Positions 9,192 through 16,371 of a stretch of 22,479 bases of DNA are shown here, one piece after another; positions within the stretch are counted from its first letter, which is position 1, and each line of letters opens with the position of its first letter. Source of the DNA: JBMZCV01 sp049613665 (GTDB lineage: Bacteria > Bacteroidota > Bacteroidia > Chitinophagales > UBA2359); NCBI GenBank assembly GCA_049613665.1, contig JBMZCV010000073.1, forward strand, positions 1 to 22,479. Direction: 5' to 3'. Made by a program: the position numbers and the translations under genes. Below the pieces are notes generated by a model. That model had not been told where the DNA came from. It saw only the letters and a list, made by a program, of their open reading frames with translations, and made no database searches.

Positions 9192-9995
9192 TTACCACTC
9201 ACCGCCAGCACCGCCGCCGCCGCCACTACCACCGCCAAAACCACCAAAGTCGCCATCGCCAGATGAGAAGTCTCCCCAGCTATCGTGTCCACTATGTCCA
9301 CTGCCGCCACCCCAAAAAATAATTGGTGGAAAGCCATTTGATGACTGTCTATCATTTTCACGGCCTTTGCCAGAGTAGGTATAACCATTTTTTCGATTGA
9401 TATAGGCAGGCAAGATAACCCAGAAAAAAAGCAAAAACAAAAAAATAAAAAGCATTATATACGCATCGCTATTCTCGCTACTCATAATATCCTCTGCCTC
9501 ATATTCTCCTACCATCAAGCCAAATATGATATTGATAGCATTGTCAATACCTGCATGATAATCGCCTTTTTTGAAATGTGGCAACATATAATCTTCTATG
9601 ATTTGCTTACACATCGCATCTGTCAAAATATGCTCTACGCCATAGCCTGTCGAAATAAACATTTTTCGCTCATTTGGAGCTACCAAAATTACTACTCCAT
9701 TGTCTTTGCCTTTTTGGCCTACGCCCCATTGTTCAATAATTTCTTGAGCCACATTATACGGTTCATCGCCATTGAGCGAAGTAAGTGCTGCCACCACAAT
9801 TTGCGTAGAAGTGCTATCATTATACTTTCTCAATTTTTGCTCCAATACTTGCTCCTTTCCAGCAGGAATAATATCGGCAAAATCATTGACCAAACGAGGC
9901 GGACTCATTGCAGGCGGTATTTGTGCTAACAAGTTGGAAGCAAAAAATAGACAACAAATTAGTAAGTACATTTTTTTGGCAAAAGGAATGTTCAT
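9192..9995 (-). CDS. TPM-domain membrane protein with glycine-rich tail (YgcG type)
   Basis: A signal peptide (residues 1-24, ending NLLAQ) precedes a TPM domain at about 33-165. Its family phrases are VNDFADIIPAG, STQIVVAALTSL, GVGQKGKDNGVVILVAPNERKM (110-114 region), GYGVE and LPHFKKGDYHAGI. One transmembrane helix lies at about 179-198. A polar linker and a Gly/Ser-rich tail ending GGAGGEW follow. TPM proteins have been linked to photosystem II repair in plants and to acid phosphatase activity in vitro; the bacterial role is unsettled. The topology suggests a TPM domain outside the inner membrane. An internal Met at residue 9 is an alternative start but would shorten the basic N-region. 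The small TPM gene lies 830 bp upstream on the same strand, with a HAD gene between them. Confidence 0.85.
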   Translation of the reverse strand: MNIPFAKKMYLLICCLFFASNLLAQIPPAMSPPRLVNDFADIIPAGKEQVLEQKLRKYNDSTSTQIVVAALTSLNGDEPYNVAQEIIEQWGVGQKGKDNGVVILVAPNERKMFISTGYGVEHILTDAMCKQIIEDYMLPHFKKGDYHAGIDNAINIIFGLMVGEYEAEDIMSSENSDAYIMLFIFLFLLFFWVILPAYINRKNGYTYSGKGRENDRQSSNGFPPIIFWGGGSGHSGHDSWGDFSSGDGDFGGFGGGSGGGGGAGGEW

Positions 9996-10127
9996 CTTGT
10001 TTTTTTATTAATAAATCAGTCTGTATATTAAATAGTCGTTCAGAAGTTTTTGGACATTTCAGTGCAAGATAACACCTTGATTCTCAATGCGTTAGCAACT
10101 AAACGAATGCTTTATCAAATTTGGTAC

Positions 10128-10685
10128 TTAAATAAATTTATAGCTTGTTTTCCAAGTAGTTTTATCAATTGTTCTCACATCTTCGACTGTTTTGAGATAC
10201 AATAAATAATGATACAAAAACTCAAATTCATCGTCAAGGACTTTGCCTGTGTAAGTTTTTGGTTGAATAACATTTTTATCATTCGGCAAAATTTTGATTG
10301 GCGTATCATCTATCATCAAAATGTTTTGCCATTGATAGCCAAGTTTCACAACATTTTGCAAATCTTTGCGATAAATCTCAAAACGGCCAGGCACAAGGGT
10401 TTTGTTTACATAAGTACACTGCGACGACCCCCACTGAAAAGCAGCTTTTATATGTTTTGACAGGAGCTGCTCGACAACGCTATCTACAAACCAATTTGAG
10501 CCAGATGACCAAAAAGCAATATCGTAATGAGTAGCCAATTTTTCTAACACTTCAAATACATTTGGCCGTATATAAATATGATATTGTCGTGCTTGAAACT
10601 GAGGTTCGTGTCGCAAGCGGTTTTTTGTTGCATGAAGTATCGTGCCATTTAGGTCAAAAATAACAAGTTTTCGGTCATTCTGCAT
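10128..10685 (-). CDS. HAD-superfamily FCP/NIF-type phosphatase-like protein with DLNGT motif
   Basis: This 185-aa protein has the HAD motifs of the NLI-interacting-factor/FCP1 phosphatase branch. Motif I is FDLNGTIL (D11, N13), motif II is FWSSG (58-62), motif III is YRKDL (K107), and motif IV is MIDDTP (D126, D127). IYIRPNVFEVLEKLATHYDIAFW is the typical second strand-helix unit (residues 37-59). The canonical motif is DxDxT; here the second Asp, the general acid/base, is Asn. The nucleophile and the metal-binding acidic pair are intact. Activity may be lowered, altered or lost; some FCP-like subfamilies also carry DLNG. It lies between two TPM genes with gaps of about 130-140 bp, so a shared operon is possible but not required. 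It has no signal peptide, so it is cytosolic. Confidence 0.8.
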   Translation of the reverse strand: MQNDRKLVIFDLNGTILHATKNRLRHEPQFQARQYHIYIRPNVFEVLEKLATHYDIAFWSSGSNWFVDSVVEQLLSKHIKAAFQWGSSQCTYVNKTLVPGRFEIYRKDLQNVVKLGYQWQNILMIDDTPIKILPNDKNVIQPKTYTGKVLDDEFEFLYHYLLYLKTVEDVRTIDKTTWKTSYKFI

Positions 10686-10823
10686 AGTCTTATCTTTTAG
10701 AAACTTTATAATGGTTTTAAGTAGGCGGATAGATTTATTCTACAAATTGCGAAAAATAACAAAGCAAATATCAATGCGTTAGCAAAAAATAGCGTGAGTG
10801 TATCATTAAATAATATTTGGCAC

Positions 10824-11264
10824 TTAATTGTCGCCAAAAGAAATATCATCAGACAATTCATTGACATCATCGGCTTGATAAGGAAAATTTTCTTGCAGTT
10901 TTTCGCCTACCATTCTAATGCCAGCCGTTAGTCCTTTCACAAACTCGCCACGTTGAAAATGAGTGAGCATATATTCTTTGATGTCGTCCCAGAAGCAAGT
11001 ATCAACACAAATATTGATGCCGATGTCGCCCAAAATCGCAAACTGACGGTCTTTGACGGCTATGTAAAACAACACACCATTACGCAAATTAGTTTCCTGC
11101 ATGTCCAATTTGGCAAAAATATGAGCAGCACGCTCTAAAACAGGTTCATTACAATGATTTTCGATATGCAATCGAATTTCACCAGAGGTTTGCATCTCCG
11201 CATCTTTTATTGCACAAATAATTTCTTCTTGTGCTGTTTTTTCTAAAAATGTTTTGGCAGTCAT
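10824..11264 (-). CDS. Small TPM-domain protein, cytosolic form
   Basis: This is a compact TPM domain without signal peptide, membrane span or glycine tail. It carries EIICAIKDAEMQTSGEIRLH, NLRNGVLFYIAVKDRQFAILGD and HFQRGEFVKGLTAGIRMVGEKL, which match the family core. I chose the ATG at 11264 (MTAKTFLEK, 146 aa) because homologues start near this point. The frame is open to another ATG at 11306, which would add a basic 14-residue leader (MYLRFFRKKIKPTT). Small TPM proteins are often encoded with LemA and the membrane-bound TPM protein. Here the membrane TPM gene is nearby on the same strand, but no lemA is present. Molecular role unknown. Confidence 0.8.
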   Translation of the reverse strand: MTAKTFLEKTAQEEIICAIKDAEMQTSGEIRLHIENHCNEPVLERAAHIFAKLDMQETNLRNGVLFYIAVKDRQFAILGDIGINICVDTCFWDDIKEYMLTHFQRGEFVKGLTAGIRMVGEKLQENFPYQADDVNELSDDISFGDN

Positions 11265-11448
11265 CGTTGTAGGTTTTATTTTTTTTCTAAAAAAACGAAG
11301 ATACAAAAAACGTATTATTTAAGCAAAATCTAACTATTTGCAGTATCGCAATTTTGGATAAAAAAGCTCACATCTGAACCGTTACGTTTTTTATTTTTAT
11401 AAAACTTTTATTATATTACCATAGTTTTAGCTAAAAAAAAATTAAAAT

Positions 11449-12282
11449 ATGAAACATTTATTATTTCCGACCGATTTTTCGCCAACTGCACAAAACGCTT
11501 ATATTTATGCCTTACATATTGCCGATAGCCTAAAAATAGACATTCTGACAGTTCATGCTTTTCATCCTGAACTAGCAAAAGTGGTAAGCGGCAGTAGTAT
11601 TTTTACAAACGATATGTTTGAGCTAGAAGACTATCGACAAGCAGCCAAATTGATGCACCAGCAAGCCAATCAACAACATTTGGCTCACATTGATGTAAAC
11701 CATATTTTGGAAGAAGGCTTTGCAGTAGATGTTGCTTTGAAAGTGGCAGAGCGTGAAAATGTCGATTTGATAGTGCTTGGCACAAAAGGAGCAAATAAGC
11801 TAGAAGAAATCTTTGTGGGTAGTACTGCTGCCAATATTTTGGAAGAAGCCCAATGTCCCGTTTTGGCAATTCCTGCTGCTGCACACTACAAAAAAATTGA
11901 GCATATCGTTTGCCCTATGAATTTTCAGACCGTAAAACTCAGCTTTATACGTCAAATTATCAACTTTGCAGCCTTATTCAATGCTAAGGTCACTTGTTTT
12001 CATGTAAATGAAGCACACAATCCATTGTTGCAAAATTTCAAAATAGCTTTTGAAAAAGCAACTAGCAGTAGCAAAAATATCTCTTTCAATATAGTAGAAA
12101 ACGACAATGTTTTAGCAGGCATTAATGAGTTTGCAGAGCAACAAAAAGCAGATTTATTGGTGATGAAAACTAAAAAATACAGTTTTATAGAAAAACTATT
12201 TCAAATAAGCTATACCGACAATATGATTTCACACACACATATTCCGCTTTTGGCTTTGCACGAAACGGTTGAAATACTCTAA
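11449..12282 (+). CDS. Tandem universal stress protein (UspA family)
   Basis: Two Usp folds are fused in 277 aa. Domain 1 (1-142) starts MKHLLFPTDFSP and ends DLIVLGTKG (105-114). It carries the ATP-binding pattern G111-x2-G114-x9-G124-S125, followed by CPVLAIP. Domain 2 (about 150-272) keeps the fold phrases HIVCPMNF, ADLLVMKTKKYSF and HIPLLALHE but has lost the glycines of the nucleotide site. One ATP-binding and one structural or dimerising module is therefore likely. Usp proteins modulate survival under stress; the specific trigger here is unknown. The gene is transcribed alone. It starts 9 nt after a TTTTAGCTAAAAAAAA block, and TAGTTTTA nearby is a poor -7 match. Confidence 0.9.
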   Translation: MKHLLFPTDFSPTAQNAYIYALHIADSLKIDILTVHAFHPELAKVVSGSSIFTNDMFELEDYRQAAKLMHQQANQQHLAHIDVNHILEEGFAVDVALKVAERENVDLIVLGTKGANKLEEIFVGSTAANILEEAQCPVLAIPAAAHYKKIEHIVCPMNFQTVKLSFIRQIINFAALFNAKVTCFHVNEAHNPLLQNFKIAFEKATSSSKNISFNIVENDNVLAGINEFAEQQKADLLVMKTKKYSFIEKLFQISYTDNMISHTHIPLLALHETVEIL

Positions 12283-12714
12283 GACGCTCTTTTTTTAGAT
12301 TTTATTTTTTGGCTAAAAAAAGTAAACTTGCGGCCAACAATGTATGCAAGATAAAAAAAGGCAATAATTTAAATCTAAAATCCGTTAAACGAACTTAGGC
12401 CACTCTTATCTAAGATAATAACCAAAACACAAAAGTAGATATTACGATTTCTTGAAGTCTATTTGTTTTATTTTTCATAAAAAAAGCTAAAAAATGCTGT
12501 ATTTGCTACAAAAAATGTAAGTCGCCAGAAGAAAACAACAAGCAACAACGTTCAACTTATTGAAAAACATATGTACTACCAATACATTTTGCTTGATACT
12601 TGATAGTTAAATTTTGATACGTTTAATATTTAATTTGAGAAAAATTAGTATTATGTCAAAATCTAATGTTGTACTTACAAAACAGTATTTTTTTTACTCT
12701 ACAAATCAAAAAGA
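12283..12714. other. Gene-free region between usp and DUF4294 genes
   Basis: No gene is supportable. The left end holds a 10-bp perfect inverted repeat (CTTTTTTTAG at 12289-12298 with CTAAAAAAAG at 12313-12322), a possible weak terminator for the usp gene. A perfect 13-bp palindrome TTATCTAAGATAA lies at 12406-12418. TTCAACTTATTGAA at 12551-12564 is another small palindrome. No TAnnTTTG element was found near the DUF4294 start. Confidence 0.45.
12289..12322 (+). terminator. Weak A/T hairpin downstream of usp gene
   Basis: CTTTTTTTAG (12289-12298) pairs perfectly with CTAAAAAAAG (12313-12322) around a 14-nt T-rich loop, starting 6 nt after the stop codon. The stem is almost all A/T, so strength as a terminator is doubtful. 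Confidence 0.35.
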
Positions 12715-13425
12715 ATGAAATTTTCACTTCATATTTTCCTTTATACAATTTTGAGCTTTGGTTTTATACACAATATTTTCGCACAAGACTCTTTATACAA
12801 CAAACCTATTGATGAGTTGAATTTCCTTGAATATCAGATTTCAGGCCAAGATACTTTACCACTTTTCACTTTCGATGAGTTTCTGGTCACTTCACGCTAT
12901 CGAACTGCCGAAGAAGAAAAAGCTTTTAAGTTGTTGAAAAAACGCATCATAAAAGTATATCCATATGCACGTCGAGCCGTCGAAATGATAGATGAACTAG
13001 ATGCTATTACTGATAATTTGGATAAAAAACGACACGAAAAAAAATATAAAAAGAAACTCGAAAAGGAACTGAAAGAGCAGTTTACTTCTGAGTTGAAAAA
13101 ATTGAGTGTTGGGCAAGGAAAAGTTTTAATAAAGCTCATTGAGCGAGAAACAGGCGAACCTTTTTATCGCATTTTGAAGGAAAACAAAAATGGTATAACA
13201 GCATTTTTCTATCAAAATATTGGCAGACGCTTTGGCTACAATCTCAAGGAAGGCTATGATGCCGAAAAATACACAGACATTGAAGAAATAATGAATGTGA
13301 TAGAAACTTATGGTGTTGAGAGTTTGGAAATGGGTTATTCACAATTTCCAATTTCAAAAACTTTGTCGGCTTACCAAAAACTGCCAGATGCAGACAGCCT
13401 TATTAAGAAAAAAAATAAAAATTAG
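12715..13425 (+). CDS. DUF4294 family protein, exported
   Basis: An N-terminal signal peptide (about 1-23, ending HNIFAQ) is followed by a short strand-forming region with TFDEFLVTSRY. A long charged helical segment (about 62-130) contains FKLLKKRIIKVYPYARRAVE and a Lys/Glu-rich coiled-coil-like KYKKKLEKELKEQF. The conserved core follows: GQGKVLIKLIERETGEPFY, IGRRFGYNLKEGYD and DIEEIMNVIETYG. These phrases match DUF4294, a family essentially restricted to Bacteroidota with no established function. The 236-aa length is normal. The first ATG after a T-rich, stop-containing stretch is used. It is monocistronic and converges on the glycosyltransferase gene through a shared hairpin. Periplasmic location is inferred from the signal peptide. 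Confidence 0.85.
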   Translation: MKFSLHIFLYTILSFGFIHNIFAQDSLYNKPIDELNFLEYQISGQDTLPLFTFDEFLVTSRYRTAEEEKAFKLLKKRIIKVYPYARRAVEMIDELDAITDNLDKKRHEKKYKKKLEKELKEQFTSELKKLSVGQGKVLIKLIERETGEPFYRILKENKNGITAFFYQNIGRRFGYNLKEGYDAEKYTDIEEIMNVIETYGVESLEMGYSQFPISKTLSAYQKLPDADSLIKKKNKN

Positions 13426-13448
13426 GCAGCTCATCAGGTGCCAAAATG

Positions 13449-13486
13449 AAAGAGCGACATATTTGATAGTAAATATGTCGCTCTTT
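13449..13486. terminator. Bidirectional hairpin between DUF4294 gene and glycosyltransferase
   Basis: A perfect 16-bp stem (13449-13464 with 13471-13486) has a 6-nt loop and is followed by T residues to 13490. It lies between two convergent genes and can serve both. The outer stem AAAGAGCGA with TCGCTCTTT is the same as in the secA/nadD hairpin, while the inner stem differs. Confidence 0.88.
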
Positions 13487-13507
13487 TTTTGAATTAAAAA
13501 GGCATGT

Positions 13508-14821
13508 CTATTTTATCGTTTTTTCCAAAACTGCAACCAAGTCTGCTGTAAGTTGCTGGCGAGAAAACTGTTTTCTGCTATTCATATTTACAGTATCTAT
13601 ATTTTTGTTGATATATTTTTCAAAATAAAATTGTACTGCTTTTTTGATGCCTGCCTTATCATTATATTCTAGCGTTTTGCCCGCTTCGCATTGCCTCACA
13701 ATTTTTGCTGCATCACTATCCACATCACTCAAACACAAAATATCTTTTTGTGTAGCTAAGTACTCAAAAAGTTTTCCAGGAATATTTCCTTTAGCATAGA
13801 AAGTATTGTTTAACAAAAGCAACAACAAATCGGCTTTGCTATAAGTTTTTAGCACTTCATCATGTGCCATATAAGGCAATAATTCTACTTTGGAATTTAA
13901 AATAGGATGATTTTGCACCTCGTTTTTCACATTTCCATCTACTTCACCAATAAGAACAACTTTTAGATGTTGAGCAAAGGTTTCGTTTTCTTCGCAAAGT
14001 TCGGCCAAAGCCAACCACAAATGTTCAGGGTTTCGCAAATCATTTAGCAAACCTATATGATAAATATTAAAATACTTATTTGATTGATTGTTAGCACCTT
14101 CTAGCGAAAAATCAGCTTCATCAAAACCATTTGTAATAGTTATAAATTTGTTGGCATATTTTACATCAAAAAAAGTATTCATGCTAAAACTTGTCGCAAT
14201 AATTTGGTCGGCATTTTCCAGCACTTCATTTTCTAAGCGTTTTTGCTTCTGCTTCGTTTTTTCTGTCAAACTAAATTTTTCAAGAATATCGAAACTGCTC
14301 CATGGGTCTCTAATATCGACAATCCAAGGCTTGTTGAAGCGTTTTTTTAGTGCCAACCCAATGAGGTGCATACTATGAGGCGGCCCTGTCGTAACAATTA
14401 CATCAATATTATGAGTTTCGATATAATTACTCAAAAATTTTGTGGAAGGTCTCACCCAAAACATACGAGGGTCTGGCACAAAAAAATTGCCTCTCACCCA
14501 AAGCACTAAGCGATTGAGTAGGCTTTTTTTGTCGGTTTTGACAACTCCAAAATTAACGGAATTTTTGTTTTTCTGAAAAAAGGAAAGTTTGCGATATAAA
14601 CGATATGGCTCCCAAATAGGCTGTTTCAAGACTTCGCATTGTGGTGGAATGTCTTTGAGCAACGACATGTCTTGCACATTAAAATCTGGATTTTCGGGCG
14701 TATAAACAATGGGTTTCCAATCAAACTGTGGCAGATATTTAGCAAATTTTAGCCAACGTTGCACGCCAGAGCCAGCACTCGGCGGCCAGTAATAAGTGAT
14801 AATAAGTATCTTTTTGTTCAC
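13508..14821 (-). CDS. Family 4-type glycosyltransferase (GT-B fold)
   Basis: This is a 437-aa GT-B enzyme. The N-terminal acceptor domain starts KILIITYYWPPSAGSGVQRW with the glycine-rich loop typical of GT4, and TTGPPHS follows at 144-150. IVDIRDPWS (167-175) and ITNGFDEADF (228-237) mark the interdomain region. The C-terminal donor domain carries YHIGLLNDLRNPEHL and GNIPGKLFEYLATQKDIL (345-362), whose K-x-F-E-Y segment includes the Glu that contacts the sugar nucleotide. It probably adds a sugar to a lipid-linked or surface polysaccharide precursor at the cytosolic face of the inner membrane. Donor and acceptor cannot be read from sequence. No other polysaccharide genes are adjacent, so it is an isolated transferase. 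Start ATG 14821 gives the normal N-terminus. Confidence 0.9.
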   Translation of the reverse strand: MNKKILIITYYWPPSAGSGVQRWLKFAKYLPQFDWKPIVYTPENPDFNVQDMSLLKDIPPQCEVLKQPIWEPYRLYRKLSFFQKNKNSVNFGVVKTDKKSLLNRLVLWVRGNFFVPDPRMFWVRPSTKFLSNYIETHNIDVIVTTGPPHSMHLIGLALKKRFNKPWIVDIRDPWSSFDILEKFSLTEKTKQKQKRLENEVLENADQIIATSFSMNTFFDVKYANKFITITNGFDEADFSLEGANNQSNKYFNIYHIGLLNDLRNPEHLWLALAELCEENETFAQHLKVVLIGEVDGNVKNEVQNHPILNSKVELLPYMAHDEVLKTYSKADLLLLLLNNTFYAKGNIPGKLFEYLATQKDILCLSDVDSDAAKIVRQCEAGKTLEYNDKAGIKKAVQFYFEKYINKNIDTVNMNSRKQFSRQQLTADLVAVLEKTIK

Positions 14822-14938
14822 GTTTTTTTTTCAGAAATATTTGTGGCAATGTGCAAAAATGCTTACCAGAGTGTTAGAAATTTTTTTTGGTAAGATAAGC
14901 AAATTCTTTTTTTATTTCGCAAAAAAAATGTCAGTCTC

Positions 14939-15661
14939 CTAAATTTTCCAATTGAAAGGAAAACTATTGATGCGTTTCATAAAAGGCTCAAAATAGTTTT
15001 TTATCCATGAAAAAAATTGCTGACGACGTTTTTCAGGTATTTGTTTTGTAAAATCAATCACACTATGGCAGTTTTCGTGAATTTCTTTAATGATTTCGAG
15101 CGATAGCATATAATCTTGAGCGGTAATACTTTTTGGTGTACTCAGTTCGATATTAAAACTCACATACAAACCCTTGTCTTTTTGTTGTTTGGCTTGTTGC
15201 CACCAAGCTGCATACTGATTCGATTTTTTGATAAGCAAGAGCGGAGACATGTTTTTTTCAAAGATTTTGCGAAGCTCCAAAGGATTCATTTTCAAGATGC
15301 TTTGCGAAAGGCTATCAAAAATATGGTAGAGCGATTTCACGAAATTTCCCATGATAACGACACCTGGCGAAACGGCATAACCAGCCTCTTGTTCAGAAAA
15401 AAAGTTAGTCAATGTTTTTATTTCCGAGACAGGCAAACCCCAACCTTTCAAGTAAACAGAAAGTGCATTGATATAGTCGTCAGCCGCCATAATAAGATGC
15501 GAATTGGCAATGCCATACTCCTTGATGCGAGCAATATTGATAGCTGTTTTGATGTGTCGCTCTGCGTTTTCGAGCAAGATAGGATAAATGAGATGACACT
15601 CTTGAATAGAGAGTTTTTCAAACTGTTGTTGTCGAATTTCGATAGTCGTTTTTGCAGGCAT
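14939..15661 (-). CDS. AbiV-like HEPN-family protein (candidate abortive-infection protein)
   Basis: This is a mostly helical 240-aa protein. The N-terminal helical pair around residues 20-72 (LIYPILLENAERHIKTA, ANSHLIMAADDYINALSVYL) resembles the HEPN fold of AbiV. The later QQKDKGLYVSFNIELSTPKS (160-177) with SITAQDY matches the conserved K-x-x-GLYV-x-F region of that family. AbiV proteins interfere with phage translation or replication; a defence role here is inferred only. I chose the ATG at 15661. The frame is open to 15760, but that leader would be a hydrophobic stretch unlike the family. A TAnnTTTG element (TACTTTTG, minus strand 15719-15712) sits inside it, placing the transcript start near 15705. 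The usual E-E pair of the first AbiV helix appears as D-D. The acetyltransferase gene lies 119 bp upstream. Confidence 0.6.
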   Translation of the reverse strand: MPAKTTIEIRQQQFEKLSIQECHLIYPILLENAERHIKTAINIARIKEYGIANSHLIMAADDYINALSVYLKGWGLPVSEIKTLTNFFSEQEAGYAVSPGVVIMGNFVKSLYHIFDSLSQSILKMNPLELRKIFEKNMSPLLLIKKSNQYAAWWQQAKQQKDKGLYVSFNIELSTPKSITAQDYMLSLEIIKEIHENCHSVIDFTKQIPEKRRQQFFSWIKNYFEPFMKRINSFPFNWKI

Positions 15662-15711
15662 ATTTTTTGTTATGAAACTATAAAATAGAGATAAGTGTGT
15701 GGCACTTACTG

Positions 15712-15719
15712 CAAAAGTA
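15712..15719 (-). promoter_or_regulatory. Candidate -7 element of the AbiV-like gene
   Basis: TACTTTTG on the minus strand fits TAnnTTTG. It predicts transcription from about 15705 and a leader of about 44 nt before the ATG at 15661. This argues against the upstream ATG at 15760. No -33 element at the expected spacing was recognised. Confidence 0.4.
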
Positions 15720-15780
15720 AACAATAAAAAACAACTAATAGTTTCATGTTTGAAAAGCAAAAATAAACCCAGATAGGCCG

Positions 15781-16371
15781 CTACGCTTCATTTGGGTTGA
15801 TAATGGCATATCTTGAATGGTCTTCCCAACGGTTATTGATTTTCAGGTATTTTGGCGAAAAGCCTTCTTTTTGAAAACCGATTTTTTCGGCCAACCGAGC
15901 CGATGCAATATTAGTAGGCATAATATTGGCTTCTATTCTATGCAGTTTTAGCGTACCAAACACATATTTTATAGCACTTTCGAGTGCTTCAGTCATATAG
16001 CCTTTTCCAAGATGATTTTTATCCATTTTGTAGCCTACTACACATGACATAACAATGCCTTTTTTGATATTCGAAAAAGTAATATCGCCAATAATGCGTG
16101 CTTGTTCTCTGTCTGTATGTTTAAAAATCCATAGCTTCAACAAATCACCATGTTGTATTTGTTGCCATTGTTGTTTGAGCAAAGCTTGATGATAGATAAC
16201 CGAAAAAAAGCCAGGAACATAAGCAGGCATAGAGCCTTTGAAGTGATGTCGATTGTGAGCATAATAAACAAATACTCTTTCGGCATGAACGGGAGTCAAC
16301 GTCACGAGTTTTAGTTTAGTAGTTTCTAATTTTAAGGAAGTATTTATCTTAGATATTATGCTTGAATTCAT
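15781..16371 (-). CDS. GNAT-family N-acetyltransferase, RimJ/RimL type
   Basis: This 196-aa protein has the GNAT layout of RimJ-like ribosomal-protein alanine acetyltransferases. An N-terminal ETTKLKLVTLTPVHAERVF strand-helix comes first, then IIGDITFSNI (93-102) and CVVGYKMDKNHLGKGYMTEAL (110-130). The last of these is the acetyl-CoA loop, usually Q/R-x-x-G-x-G, here H-L-G-K-G. LHRIEANIMPTNIASARLAEKIGF (143-166) holds the Asn and Ser/Arg positions typical of the family. It probably transfers an acetyl group from acetyl-CoA to an N-terminal or small-molecule amine; the substrate is unknown. It is cytosolic. TATATTTG (minus strand 16403-16396) is a good -7 match 25 nt before the start. The AbiV-like gene follows after 119 bp with its own candidate promoter. 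Confidence 0.88.
   Translation of the reverse strand: MNSSIISKINTSLKLETTKLKLVTLTPVHAERVFVYYAHNRHHFKGSMPAYVPGFFSVIYHQALLKQQWQQIQHGDLLKLWIFKHTDREQARIIGDITFSNIKKGIVMSCVVGYKMDKNHLGKGYMTEALESAIKYVFGTLKLHRIEANIMPTNIASARLAEKIGFQKEGFSPKYLKINNRWEDHSRYAIINPNEA

Noticed and set aside
15662..15760. N-terminal 33-residue hydrophobic extension of the AbiV-like protein as a signal peptide
   Set aside because: A TAnnTTTG element lies inside it and the AbiV-like family starts at the later Met; the hydrophobic look is probably from translated T-rich spacer.
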